DNA of 26,977 bases from JBBRSC01 sp038245795 (GTDB taxonomy: Bacteria; Actinomycetota; Acidimicrobiia; Acidimicrobiales; Microtrichaceae). Position 1 is the stretch's first letter. Each line of letters opens with the position of its first letter. This document shows positions 1 to 8,310 of this stretch, piece after piece. Below the pieces are notes generated by a model. It was not told the origin of the DNA and searched no databases. It saw only the letters and a program-made list of their open reading frames with translations. The position numbers were made by a program, and so were the translations under genes. The stretch covers positions 1 to 26,977 of the forward strand of contig JBBRSC010000010.1 in assembly GCA_038245795.1 (NCBI GenBank), in the 5' to 3' direction.

Positions 1-1
1 T

Positions 2-850
2 GCCATCCCCAAGAAGAACTTGTTTGGTCAGACCGGGTCGTTCCTCTGCTTTGCCTGTGACTCGCCGTTCCTCCCGTGGCTGGCGAAGACAACCGGCGCA
101 CAGAAGATCGGCGTGCTCGCGTACGGCGTGCCGCAGTCCTCGTTGTGCGCCGACGGCGTCAAGAAGAGTTTCGAGGTCTACGGCAGCGGGTCCGGCGGAG
201 CGTCGGTCGGTTTCGTCGACCAGGCGATCAGTTACGGGACGACGGACTTCTCCGTACAGGTGTCCAAGATGAAGGACGCTGGAGTTGATCTCATCACCAC
301 CTGCATGGACACCGCGGCCGTCGTTGCACTGGCCAAGGAAACCAAGAAACAGAACCTCCCGGCAAAGCAGTACCTGCCGAACGGCTACGACCACGAGTTC
401 GTCGCCGAGTTCGGCGACCTCTTCGAGGGTTCGTTTGTCCGGACCGACTTCCCGCAGTGGGAGCTTCCCGAAGCCGACCAACCCGCCGGACTCAAGGAGT
501 ACCTCGCGGCGGTCAAGAAGGCGGGAGTGGAACCGTCGGAGAACAGCCTGTCTGCCTGGTTGAACGCCGATCTCCTCGTGACCGGCCTCCGTCTGGCGGG
601 TCCGAATTTCGACCAGCAGAAACTGATCGACGCCATCAACAGCATCACCGACTACAAGGGCAACGGCTTGGCACACGGTGTGAACTGGACCAAGGCCCAC
701 AGCGAGCGCGACAAGGCCACGGAGTCGTGTTCGTTCGTGTCGGTCATCAAGGGATCGGCGTTCTCTCCGGACTACTCCGAGCCAGGCAAACCGTTCCTGT
801 GCATCGACGGTAGCGATCCCACCAATCTGCGCAGCTTCTTCAGCAGCTGA
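2..850 (+). CDS. ABC transporter substrate-binding protein, Liv/HAAT type (5' end cut off)
   Basis: The frame is open from the window edge, so the N-terminus and any lipoprotein signal are missing; the first internal TTG near base 20 is not a real start. About 282 residues remain, the C-terminal two thirds of a type I periplasmic binding protein (Peripla_BP_6/LivJ-like). Visible features are a Rossmann-like lobe (KIGVLAYGVPQSS), a crossover region with FSVQVSKMKDAGVDLITTCMD, and a C-terminal part with four cysteines that could form disulfides outside the membrane. It would capture a small solute and deliver it to the permease encoded 29 bases downstream. The family binds branched-chain amino acids, amides, urea or aromatic and other carboxylates, so the ligand cannot be named from sequence. 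The adjoining catabolic genes suggest a carbon source rather than an amino acid. Confidence 0.88.
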   Translation, partial: AIPKKNLFGQTGSFLCFACDSPFLPWLAKTTGAQKIGVLAYGVPQSSLCADGVKKSFEVYGSGSGGASVGFVDQAISYGTTDFSVQVSKMKDAGVDLITTCMDTAAVVALAKETKKQNLPAKQYLPNGYDHEFVAEFGDLFEGSFVRTDFPQWELPEADQPAGLKEYLAAVKKAGVEPSENSLSAWLNADLLVTGLRLAGPNFDQQKLIDAINSITDYKGNGLAHGVNWTKAHSERDKATESCSFVSVIKGSAFSPDYSEPGKPFLCIDGSDPTNLRSFFSS

Positions 851-879
851 TCCCGGCACCCTGACATACCGAATCTGAC

Positions 880-2976
880 ATGGTCGGCGACTTCTTCGAA
901 TACGCACTCCGGGGACTGCCGTTCGGATGCGTCTTCGCGCTGCTTGCTGTCGGCCTCGTCCTCAACTACAAGACCTCCGGCGTCTTCAACTTGGCATTCA
1001 GCGCGCAGGCCTATGTATCGGCGGCCGTGTTCTTCTTGACCCGCAAGGAGTGGAAATGGGATCTCATCCCCTCCGCCGTAGTGGCGATCCTGGTGGTCGG
1101 ACCGCTCATGGGATTCCTCCTCGACCGCGTGTTGTACCGATACCTGCGCACCGCCTCCCCGCTGGCGAAGCTCATCACCTCGTTGGGTCTCCTCATCGCC
1201 ATCCCCGAGATGGTGAAGCTTGCGTTCGGGTTCGGCTCCAAACCACAGAACAATCCCCCGCTCCTCTGGAACGTCAAGCGGTCCGACCAGTTCATCTGGC
1301 CCGCGAACTCCCGATTCAGCCTCGACGCCGCCCAGATCCCGACCATCCTGGCGACCATCATCATCGTGATCGCGATGTTCATTCTGTTCCGGTACTCGGC
1401 GCTCGGACTTCGAATGCGGGCAGTCGTCGAGAGCCCCCGGTTGGCGGAACTCCAGGGAGTCGATGCAGAGCGGGTCAGCATGGCGGGCTGGATGTTGTCC
1501 TCGACCATTGCGGGCCTGTGCGGCGTACTGATCGCACCGCTTTTCAGCCAGCTGGTCGATCAGGACTTCTTCACGTTGCTGGTCGCTGCGCTGGCCGCTG
1601 CGGTCTTCGGAAATCTGACATCCATTCCGTGGACGTTCGTCGGCGGACTGGTCCTGGGCATGACCCAGGCCGAGCTGACCGGATTCCTGCCCGCCAACTC
1701 CGAACTCGCCACTGCGGTCCGACCATCGTTGCCCTTCATTGTGTTGTTGGCGCTCGTGATCGGTCGGCTCGTCATCGCCAAGTTGAAACGTCAGGACATC
1801 ACGTTCGCCGGGGAGGTGTCGGATCCGTTGGCCGGCGTCGATCCTCCACCGCCAGTCCCCGTCGAGATGCTTCGCCCACCCTGGATGACCACCGGCACCC
1901 GGGTCTTCGGCCTCATCGTGATCGGCGTCGGACTGTACCTCTGCTGGAACGTGCTCGATCCACAATGGCTCGGTTTCGTGGTCGCCGGAAGTTGTCTCGG
2001 CATCATCATGCTGTCGATGGTGATGATGACCGGCGTCGGGGGCACAGTGTCGCTCTGCCAGGCGACCTTTGCGGCGATCGGCGCTTTCGGCACGGCGCAG
2101 CTCGTGAACCACACCGGCATGTCGGTGCTCCTGGCGATGCTCATTGCGTCGGTCGGGGCCGCCGCGGTCGGGGCGATCGTCGCGATCCCCGTGATCCGAT
2201 TGCCGTCGGTCTACGCGGCGCTCGCCACACTCGCGTTCGCCATCTTCTTCGAGCGCACGCTTCGCCCCCTCGAATGGGTCGGAGGGGGGTCAGTGCCCTT
2301 GAAGGTTCCCCGCCCGCTCATCGGGTCGATCGACTTCGCCGATGATCGCAACTTCCTGCTGCTCGTCATGGTTGCCTCGGCGATCATCAGCGTCGGCGTG
2401 ATCCTGGTCCGTCGAGGAACCACCGGCCGTTACCTCGATGCCCTGCGCGGCAGCCCGGCTGCGGCCGCCTCCATCGGGATCAGCCCCGCCCGCCCCAAGC
2501 TGGTGGCATTTGTCCTGTCCGCCGGGATCGCTGGATTCGGCGGCGGGCTCATTGCGTCGTACTACGAACAGGCGAACTATGACGCCAACTTCGTGTTCAT
2601 CTTCGGGTTGATCTGGTTGGTCATGGTGGTTACCGCCGGTTCACGATCGGTGCAGGCCGCCCTCACCTCGGGGATCACGTTCTTTGTCTTCCCGAAATTG
2701 CTCGATCTGCTGTTCGCCTGGCCTGGACACTTTCTGGAATCGAATCCGGGGACGGGCGGAATCACCCGTTCGCTCATGGAACTCCCGGACGCATCCTGGG
2801 GCCAGGGCATCGCGTTCATCCTCTTCGGAATCGGTGCGTTCACGTACGCCAAACACCCTGAAGGCATCATCGAGTTCCAGACCACTGCGTCGCTCAATCG
2901 AATCATTGCCCGTGTGGATCGCCGTGCTCAGCGGGTGGCGGCAGAACCCGCTCCCCTCAGCGAGGTGACGCCATGA
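880..2976 (+). CDS. Fused LivH-LivM branched-chain-type ABC permease
   Basis: A 698-residue integral membrane protein that joins the two permeases of a Liv-type importer, normally separate LivH (about 300 aa) and LivM (about 320-400 aa). Residues 1-300 are LivH-like, with hydrophobic helices and the cytoplasmic coupling segment GLRMRAVVESPRLAELQGV. A Pro-rich linker follows (around DPLAGVDPPPPVPVEM, near residue 320), then a LivM-like half with its own coupling segment (GRYLDALRGSPAAAASIGI). The ATG at 880 follows the binding-protein stop by 29 bases, and the 3' end overlaps livG by four bases (ATGA). Each coupling loop should contact one of the two downstream ATPases. Single-chain HM permeases are known in actinobacteria, so this looks like a genuine fusion and not a sequencing error; the frame is continuous and the linker is plausible. 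Confidence 0.92.
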   Translation: MVGDFFEYALRGLPFGCVFALLAVGLVLNYKTSGVFNLAFSAQAYVSAAVFFLTRKEWKWDLIPSAVVAILVVGPLMGFLLDRVLYRYLRTASPLAKLITSLGLLIAIPEMVKLAFGFGSKPQNNPPLLWNVKRSDQFIWPANSRFSLDAAQIPTILATIIIVIAMFILFRYSALGLRMRAVVESPRLAELQGVDAERVSMAGWMLSSTIAGLCGVLIAPLFSQLVDQDFFTLLVAALAAAVFGNLTSIPWTFVGGLVLGMTQAELTGFLPANSELATAVRPSLPFIVLLALVIGRLVIAKLKRQDITFAGEVSDPLAGVDPPPPVPVEMLRPPWMTTGTRVFGLIVIGVGLYLCWNVLDPQWLGFVVAGSCLGIIMLSMVMMTGVGGTVSLCQATFAAIGAFGTAQLVNHTGMSVLLAMLIASVGAAAVGAIVAIPVIRLPSVYAALATLAFAIFFERTLRPLEWVGGGSVPLKVPRPLIGSIDFADDRNFLLLVMVASAIISVGVILVRRGTTGRYLDALRGSPAAAASIGISPARPKLVAFVLSAGIAGFGGGLIASYYEQANYDANFVFIFGLIWLVMVVTAGSRSVQAALTSGITFFVFPKLLDLLFAWPGHFLESNPGTGGITRSLMELPDASWGQGIAFILFGIGAFTYAKHPEGIIEFQTTASLNRIIARVDRRAQRVAAEPAPLSEVTP

Positions 2977-3755
2977 CCAGCGCACCGCTCACCTCGCTCC
3001 TCCAGGCGCGCGATGTGACGAAGCGATTCAGCGGCATCAACGCGCTCGACAATGTCTCGATCGACGTCAACGCCGGCGAGTTGGTCGCACTCATCGGGCC
3101 GAATGGTGCCGGCAAGACCACCTTCTTCAATTGCCTGCTGGGGCTGCTTCACCCCGACAGCGGCGACATACGATTCGACGGCAATGACTTGGCGGGAATG
3201 GCAGTGCATCGCCGTTGTCGACTGGGGATGGCACGAACCTTCCAACGGATCGAGCTGTTCACCGGGATGACCGTCCGTGAGCATCTTCTCGTCGCGGCCC
3301 GCGCCCGCACATCAAACGGCGGGCTGCTCCGTGATCTCACGAACCGTTCGAAACCCACCGACGAGGAACTCCACGACGCCGAGATGACCCTCGATCTGCT
3401 GGATCTCACACCGGTTGCAGACCGAGCTGCCGAGTCGCTCTCATTGGGCAAAGGGCGTGTCGTCGAACTGGGTCGCGCGCTCATGTGCCGACCCTCACTG
3501 CTGTTCCTCGACGAACCATCGAGTGGCCTTGACGTCACAGAAACCAACGACATGGGCCAAGTACTTCTGAAGGTTCAGGCCGAGCGGAGCACCGCCATAC
3601 TGTTGGTCGAACACGATGTTCCGTTGGTGGCCCGACTCGCCCAGCGCATCTCGGTCCTCGACTGTGGAGTACTGATCGCCTCGGGCCCGACCGACGAGGT
3701 ACTTGCGTCCGATGCCGTGCGCATCGCGTATCTCGGGCTGGGCGTCGGGACATGA
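2973..3755 (+). CDS. livG: Liv-type ABC transporter ATP-binding protein (LivG-like)
   Basis: A 260-residue ATPase of the branched-chain-type importer. It has Walker A GPNGAGKTT (residues about 43-51), the LivG-typical Q-loop region ARTFQRIELF, Walker B LLFLDEPSSGLD and the switch His in LLVEHDVPLV. The signature motif reads LSLGKGR in place of LSGGQ. LivG proteins are often divergent here, so this is probably tolerated. The start overlaps the permease stop (ATGA) and the stop overlaps the next ATPase start, so the two ATPases should be made in equal amounts to form a heterodimer under the fused permease. The symbol is assigned by similarity and gene order only. Confidence 0.92.
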   Translation: MTSAPLTSLLQARDVTKRFSGINALDNVSIDVNAGELVALIGPNGAGKTTFFNCLLGLLHPDSGDIRFDGNDLAGMAVHRRCRLGMARTFQRIELFTGMTVREHLLVAARARTSNGGLLRDLTNRSKPTDEELHDAEMTLDLLDLTPVADRAAESLSLGKGRVVELGRALMCRPSLLFLDEPSSGLDVTETNDMGQVLLKVQAERSTAILLVEHDVPLVARLAQRISVLDCGVLIASGPTDEVLASDAVRIAYLGLGVGT

Positions 3756-4462
3756 CCGAACCACTGCTCGAACTGGTCGACATCGACGCTGGCTACGGAC
3801 AATTCCGAGCGTTGTTCGGCGTGTCGATGAGCATCGGTGCCGGATCCGCCACGGCGCTCATCGGCCCGAACGGGTCCGGCAAGACGACCGTGGCGCGGGT
3901 CGCGTCCGGCCTCGTGGTGCCCACCAGCGGCGCCATCCGGGTGAACGGGATCGACATGGCCGGTCGGCCTGCCCACGAATTCGCCCGGGCGGGCATCGCC
4001 CACGCGCCCGAAGGCCGATCCGTGTTCGGAACACTCAGCGTCGACGAGAACCTCACCCTGTCGTTCCGGGCCCGGTTCGGGCGGCGCGGGGTTCGCGGAG
4101 CCCTCGAGCGGGCGTACGAGTTGTTTCCGAAGCTGTCGGATCGCCGCACGCAGAACGCTGGGTCGTTGTCGGGCGGCGAACAACGAATGCTCACCCTGGC
4201 GCGGGTCCTGATCGTCGAACCGAAGCTCATGATCGCCGACGAACTCAGCCTCGGTCTCGCTCCCATCATCACCACCGAGGTGTATCTGGTGCTCGAACGG
4301 ATCCTGGCGTCGGGCACGGCGCTGCTGATCGTCGAACAACACATCGATCACGCTTTGGCCCTCGCCCACGAAGTCGTGTCATTGGAGCGAGGCCAGGTCG
4401 TCTTCTCGGGTCCGCCCGACGAGATCGATGCGAGCGCCAGCTTCTTCCTGGCGGACACATGA
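3752..4462 (+). CDS. livF: Liv-type ABC transporter ATP-binding protein (LivF-like)
   Basis: A 236-residue second ATPase, with Walker A GPNGSGKTT (residues about 38-46), LivF-typical APEGRSVFGTLSVDENL, signature LSGGEQR and Walker B LMIADELSLGLAP. The switch His lies in LIVEQHIDHAL. Walker B is followed by Glu and a D-E-L-S sequence typical of LivF. It starts inside the last codon of livG (ATGA overlap) and is itself overlapped by the alcohol dehydrogenase start. Continuing this coupling into the metabolic genes implies that transport and processing of the same compound are co-expressed. Confidence 0.92.
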   Translation: MTEPLLELVDIDAGYGQFRALFGVSMSIGAGSATALIGPNGSGKTTVARVASGLVVPTSGAIRVNGIDMAGRPAHEFARAGIAHAPEGRSVFGTLSVDENLTLSFRARFGRRGVRGALERAYELFPKLSDRRTQNAGSLSGGEQRMLTLARVLIVEPKLMIADELSLGLAPIITTEVYLVLERILASGTALLIVEQHIDHALALAHEVVSLERGQVVFSGPPDEIDASASFFLADT

Positions 4463-5565
4463 GCAGCCAAGGCACTGGCGAACGGACGCTCCCGTCCGAG
4501 CACACCGTGGGAGTCATCGCGGGCATCGGCCGCATGACGGTCGAGCAGCGCCCGACTCCGCCGAACGTGGCCGGTCGTGTCGTCGTGGAAGTGAGCCACT
4601 GCGGGGTGTGCGGTACCGACCTCCACATGGTGATGGACGGCTGGGGCCGGCCGGGTCGCGTCGGCGGACACGAATATTCGGGTGTGGTCGTCGGCGTCGG
4701 CGACGGCGTTTCAGGCTGGTCGCTCGGAGATCGGATCGTCGGTGGCCCCGAGCCGTCGTGTGGCGCCTGCGGGGCGTGTCGACGAGGCGAGCCCACACAG
4801 TGCGGCGAGCGCTCCACCATCAACATCGACGACCAATTCGATGGTGGCTTTGCGCAGTTCGTGTCGATCGATGCCCGATCGTTGCGGCGCGTACCCGACG
4901 GTGTATCGCTCCGGATAGCGGCGCTGGCGGAGCCGCTCGCCATTGCGTTGCATGCCATCAACCGGTCTGGGGTTCGCGCACGCGAGACACCGGTGCTCAT
5001 CATGGGTGCCGGTCCGATCGGGGCGCTGATCCTGGCGGTACTTGCGGCCGAGGGACGTACGAACATCACGGTCTGCGAACCCGGCCTGACCCGCGCGAAT
5101 CTTGCCCGCGAACTCGGCGCCTCCGACGTCATCCATCCGAGCGAACTCACGACGTTCTCGAATGCTGAGCCGGATCGGATCAACCCCGAGTCGGTCGGCG
5201 TGGTCTTCGAATGCTCCGGGAAGCGTGTGGCGATGGAAGCTTCGCTCAGCCAACTTGATCGAGGCGGAACCCTTGTCTTCGTGGGATCGGGGATCGAGCC
5301 GCCCTCGTTCGATCCGAACCGCATCATCCTCTGCGAACTCAACATCTGCGGCGCCTTCAACTACGACGCAGATGGCTTCGAGCGGGCCCTCGAGTGGTTG
5401 GAATCGGGCCGGTTACCAGTGGCGCTGCTGATCGAGCCTGATGACGTCCCCCTCGATCAACTCACCGATGCCATGGCACAACTCGTGGCGGGAATTCGCG
5501 GTGGCAAGGTCATGGCCGTGCCGCTCGTCAGTAGTCCCGAGTCCAGATCGAACGAGGCGACATGA
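4459..5565 (+). CDS. Zinc-dependent medium-chain alcohol dehydrogenase
   Basis: A 368-residue MDR-family NAD(P)-dependent oxidoreductase (threonine/sorbitol dehydrogenase-like). The ATG at 4459 overlapping the livF stop (ATGA) is chosen because the frame stays open further upstream only across the livF gene. Catalytic-zinc ligands are visible as Cys51 (HCGVCGTDLH) and His71-Glu72 (GGHEYSG). The structural-zinc lobe keeps four cysteines (101, 104, 107, 115). The Rossmann fold carries GAGPIG around residue 177. It should oxidise a secondary or primary alcohol to a ketone or aldehyde in the cytoplasm. Its place directly behind the importer suggests that the imported compound, or an early intermediate, is its substrate; which alcohol is not evident. 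Confidence 0.9.
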   Translation: MSSQGTGERTLPSEHTVGVIAGIGRMTVEQRPTPPNVAGRVVVEVSHCGVCGTDLHMVMDGWGRPGRVGGHEYSGVVVGVGDGVSGWSLGDRIVGGPEPSCGACGACRRGEPTQCGERSTINIDDQFDGGFAQFVSIDARSLRRVPDGVSLRIAALAEPLAIALHAINRSGVRARETPVLIMGAGPIGALILAVLAAEGRTNITVCEPGLTRANLARELGASDVIHPSELTTFSNAEPDRINPESVGVVFECSGKRVAMEASLSQLDRGGTLVFVGSGIEPPSFDPNRIILCELNICGAFNYDADGFERALEWLESGRLPVALLIEPDDVPLDQLTDAMAQLVAGIRGGKVMAVPLVSSPESRSNEAT

Positions 5566-6020
5566 CCGATCCAGCAACCATGAAGCCGTCATTTGCCGAC
5601 GGCCCACCGCGGTTCAACCACGTTGCCCTCTCCGTACCGTCATCGGTACTCGCTCCGTCAGGTCGCGAGGATCTGCTGTCGTTCTACGGAGCGGTCTTCG
5701 GCATGTCGGAGTTGCCGACCATGACGGAGGACCACCGGCGACTCGTCATGTCGGTCGGGCACTGGGACCAGTTCGTGTTCCTCATCGCAGAGGATCACCC
5801 GATGACCGCACCGCGCATGGACCATTACGGGTTGAGCGTCTCGTCGAAGAGGGACTTCGATGCCTGCTGGACGAGAGCCGAACAGTTCGCCGCCGCGGAT
5901 GGTCGCGTCGACCTGATCGCTCCGTCGTTCGAGGATCACGGACCCGTCATCCTGCACAGCTTCTACGCGGGGTTCGTACTGCCCCTGATGATCGAGATCC
6001 AGTTTTGGGAGTTCACGTGA
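5562..6020 (+). CDS. VOC (glyoxalase/dioxygenase-fold) family protein
   Basis: A 152-residue single-domain vicinal-oxygen-chelate protein. The expected metal ligands can be placed at His20 (FNHVALSV), His88 (MDHYGLSV) and Glu145 (IEIQFWEF), one per beta-alpha-beta module, so a metal-dependent enzyme is likely over a resistance-type binding protein. Members act as epimerases, dioxygenases, lyases or isomerases; the exact reaction cannot be told. The ATG overlaps the alcohol dehydrogenase stop (ATGA) and the TGA overlaps the following GTG start, so it is embedded in the transporter-catabolic operon. Confidence 0.8.
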   Translation: MTDPATMKPSFADGPPRFNHVALSVPSSVLAPSGREDLLSFYGAVFGMSELPTMTEDHRRLVMSVGHWDQFVFLIAEDHPMTAPRMDHYGLSVSSKRDFDACWTRAEQFAAADGRVDLIAPSFEDHGPVILHSFYAGFVLPLMIEIQFWEFT

Positions 6021-7009
6021 CCGCTCTGCAGAGATCGCCACATCCGATCCGTTCGGGAGCGTTCGTCCCCCAGGGTTGGAAGCTGGAATATACCGGCTGG
6101 GGGGCCGCCGAGGCCTGGGCGCGTTCGGTCGAGCTGGCGGTTCAGGCGGAACAGTTGGGGTACGACCACCTCTGGGTCTACGACCATGTCGAGACAGTGC
6201 CGCGGCGTGAACCGACACACTGCTTCGAGGCATTCACGATGTTGGCGGGACTGTCGCAACGGACGAGTCGCATTGAGCTCGGCCAAATGGTGACATGTGT
6301 CGGGTATCGCAACGTGGGCCTGCTGGCGAAGGAGGCCGCCTGTGTCGACGTGATGAGCGGAGGGCGACTCATTCTCGGGATCGGTGCTGGCTGGTTCGAT
6401 CGCGAGTATCAGGCCTACGGGTGGACCTACCCCTCGGCCGGTGAACGCCTGGCGACCCTACGTGAAGCGGTGACGGTCATTCCGCGACTGTGGAGCGAGG
6501 AGACCGTGACCTTCGTCGGCGAGCACATGACGTTCGACGGGGCCTACTGCGATCCGAAACCGCTCCGGACACCCCGACCGCCATTGTGGATCGGCGGAGG
6601 CGGTGAGCAGGTGACGTTGCGGATCGAAGCCGCTCACGCGGATGCCGTCAACTGGCAAGTCGGCCTGGAAGCATTCCGCCGGAAGTCGACGTTGCTGGAG
6701 GGCTACTGCAACGACATCGGCCGGGACCCGGACAGCGTAGTGAGAACCCATGGGCCGGACTGCCGGATCTTCGACACCGAAGCTGGTCTGGCGAGGTGGC
6801 TGTCCTCACCGGAGGGTGGCCCGTTGTGGGGCGGCGATCCCGAGCCCTACGTGCGCGACAATCTGGTCGGCACCGTCGAGCAGGTCACCGAGAAGGCGCA
6901 GGCGTTCGTCGATTCCGGGTGCTCGGAGTTCATCCTCTGGTTCCGCGACGCTCCGAGTGACGAATCCTTGTCGGCGTGGATGACCGACGTTGCGCCACGA
7001 CTGATGTAA
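6017..7009 (+). CDS. LLM-class flavin-dependent oxidoreductase, probably F420-dependent
   Basis: A 330-residue luciferase-like monooxygenase-fold (TIM-barrel) protein. The GTG at 6017 overlapping the VOC stop (GTGA) is chosen; the same frame runs on upstream only through the preceding gene. Characteristic features are an N-terminal AEQLGYDHLWVYDHV segment, the RIELGQMVTCVGYRNVGLLAKEAACVDVMSGGRLILGIGAGW block around residues 80-125, and PPLWIGGGGEQVTLRIEA near residue 195. Such proteins in actinobacteria commonly use coenzyme F420 or FMN for hydride transfer or monooxygenation. It is the last gene of the run; 57 bases later a new promoter appears. Cofactor and substrate are inferred from the family, not seen. 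Confidence 0.85.
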   Translation: MTALQRSPHPIRSGAFVPQGWKLEYTGWGAAEAWARSVELAVQAEQLGYDHLWVYDHVETVPRREPTHCFEAFTMLAGLSQRTSRIELGQMVTCVGYRNVGLLAKEAACVDVMSGGRLILGIGAGWFDREYQAYGWTYPSAGERLATLREAVTVIPRLWSEETVTFVGEHMTFDGAYCDPKPLRTPRPPLWIGGGGEQVTLRIEAAHADAVNWQVGLEAFRRKSTLLEGYCNDIGRDPDSVVRTHGPDCRIFDTEAGLARWLSSPEGGPLWGGDPEPYVRDNLVGTVEQVTEKAQAFVDSGCSEFILWFRDAPSDESLSAWMTDVAPRLM

Positions 7010-7036
7010 CCGGACGGCGCGACCGAATCGGGTGGG

Positions 7037-7052
7037 CCTGACGGGTCGTCAG
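7037..7052. promoter_or_regulatory. Inverted repeat CTGAC-N5-GTCAG at the thiolase promoter (candidate operator)
   Basis: CCTGAC and GTCAG flank five bases; the inner bases extend the arms to CTGACG/CGTCAG with a three-base gap. It ends one base before the TACGAT -10 box, so a bound protein would block RNA polymerase. The half-sites match those of the N6-spaced sites at 14757, 18222 and 21451, but the spacing is one base shorter, so the same protein may or may not bind. Confidence 0.4.
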
Positions 7053-7053
7053 A

Positions 7054-7059
7054 TACGAT
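7054..7059 (+). promoter_or_regulatory. -10 box of a leaderless promoter for the thiolase-like gene
   Basis: TACGAT followed by seven bases and then ATG at 7067, which would put transcription start at or next to the start codon. The same TAnnnT-N6/7-start layout recurs at six other genes in the window. No clear -35 box is visible. The box overlaps the alternative ATG at 7058, arguing against that start. Confidence 0.5.
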
Positions 7060-7066
7060 GCCAGCC

Positions 7067-8227
7067 ATGTCTCGTCGAGTCGCCATTGTGGGCGCAGCAC
7101 TGTCCGATACCGGCAAGGTTCCGGACATCACGCCGTATCACTTGCACTTCCAGGCCACCCAACGGGCGATCGCCGACGCGGGCCTCACGAAAGCTGATGT
7201 CGACGGCCTGGCGTCCAATGGCCTCGGCACGCTGCAACCCATCGAGATTGCCGAATACATGGGCCTCTCCCCCACCTGGGTCGACTCGACCGGCGTCGGT
7301 GGTGGCACATGGGAGGTCATGGCCGCCCACGCTGCGGAGGCCATCGCCGCCGGTCACGCCGAGGTCATCGTGTTGGTGTACGGCTCAACCGCCAACTCCG
7401 ACATCAAAGCCAAACGCCGCACCGCGAACCTGAGCTTCGGCGCCCGAGGCCCCATCCAATACGAGTTGCCGTATGGCCACACCATCATCTCCAAGTACGC
7501 GATGGCCGCGCGTCGGCACATGCACGAGTACGGCACCACGATCGAGCAGCTCGCCGAGGTGGCAGTGTCGGCCCGCTACAACGCCGGGTTCAATCCCGAC
7601 GCGATGTACCGCGATCCCATTACCGTCGATGAGGTCATCTCGGGTCGGATGATCGCTGATCCCTTCACGAAGCTGCAGTGCTGTATCCGTTCCGACGGGG
7701 GCTGCGCCATTGTGTTGGCCAGCGAAGAGGTGGCAAAGAACTGCGCCAAGGACCCCGTGTGGATCCTCGGCCATGGCCAGAACGTCAGCCACACCACCAT
7801 GAGCGAGTGGAAGGACTTCACAACCGGACCGGCCGCCGTTGCCGGCCCCCGCGCCTTCTCGATGGCGGGGCTCACCGCTGCTGACATGGACGTGGCATGC
7901 GTGTACGACGCGTTCACCTACATGCTGTTGATGACCATGGAGGACCTCGGGTTCTGCGAAAAAGGCGAGGGCGGCGCGCTGGTCGAATCGGGAGCGCTGC
8001 GATTGGGTGGCGCGCTGCCGACGAACCCCGATGGTGGTGGCATGTCGGCGTGTCATCCCGGAATGCGCGGGTTGTTCTTGTTGGTCGAGGCGACCCGTCA
8101 GCTCCGGGGCGATCACGCGGCCAACGGCTTTCCCGAACGACAGGTCCCCGACGCGTCCTTGGCGTGCGTGTCCGGCACCGGCGGGTGGTTCTGTTCCAAC
8201 GGCACCCTCATCCTCGGCACCGACTAA
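7067..8227 (+). CDS. Thiolase-fold protein, Ltp2 retro-aldolase-like (no nucleophilic Cys)
   Basis: A 386-residue thiolase-superfamily protein (SCP2/lipid-transfer class). The start at ATG 7067 is preferred over ATG 7058 because the -10 box TACGAT covers 7058 and lies seven bases before 7067. The N-terminal half has the thiolase core, but the place of the acyl-accepting Cys reads GVGGGTWEVMAAHA, with no Cys. The C-terminal motif is GGGMSACHPGMRGLFLLVEA, not the GGQLSAGR of ordinary thiolases. Both traits match the actinobacterial Ltp2-type enzymes, which cleave beta-hydroxyacyl-CoAs by retro-aldol chemistry together with a DUF35 protein. A DUF35 gene lies 2 kb downstream with a related promoter element. 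The substrate is unknown; sterol or other branched side-chain acyl-CoA is a reasonable guess. A non-aldolase thiolase-like role remains possible. Confidence 0.8.
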   Translation: MSRRVAIVGAALSDTGKVPDITPYHLHFQATQRAIADAGLTKADVDGLASNGLGTLQPIEIAEYMGLSPTWVDSTGVGGGTWEVMAAHAAEAIAAGHAEVIVLVYGSTANSDIKAKRRTANLSFGARGPIQYELPYGHTIISKYAMAARRHMHEYGTTIEQLAEVAVSARYNAGFNPDAMYRDPITVDEVISGRMIADPFTKLQCCIRSDGGCAIVLASEEVAKNCAKDPVWILGHGQNVSHTTMSEWKDFTTGPAAVAGPRAFSMAGLTAADMDVACVYDAFTYMLLMTMEDLGFCEKGEGGALVESGALRLGGALPTNPDGGGMSACHPGMRGLFLLVEATRQLRGDHAANGFPERQVPDASLACVSGTGGWFCSNGTLILGTD

Positions 8228-8298
8228 CGAAGGATGACGCGCCGGCGACGTCGAGATGAACTCTGAGGCGCTCTCTGTATGGGGCGGCGGGGCGGCGC

Positions 8299-8304
8299 TA
8301 CCTT
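8299..8304 (+). promoter_or_regulatory. -10 box of a leaderless promoter for the alginate-lyase-fold gene
   Basis: TACCTT followed by six bases and GTG at 8311. It separates this gene from the thiolase upstream (83-base gap) and supports the GTG start. No -35 element or purine-rich ribosome-binding site is seen. Confidence 0.45.
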
Positions 8305-8310
8305 CGGCAC

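Noticed and set aside
860..882. CCTGACATAC resembling an operator half-site before the permease start
   Set aside because: The second half is CTGAC in direct, not inverted, orientation, and the gene is internal to an operon.
772..2112. Long open frame on the minus strand opposite the permease gene (446 codons)
   Set aside because: It mirrors the LivHM gene, is rich in Arg, Asp, Glu, Gly and His without any domain, and is the expected antisense shadow of high-GC coding DNA.
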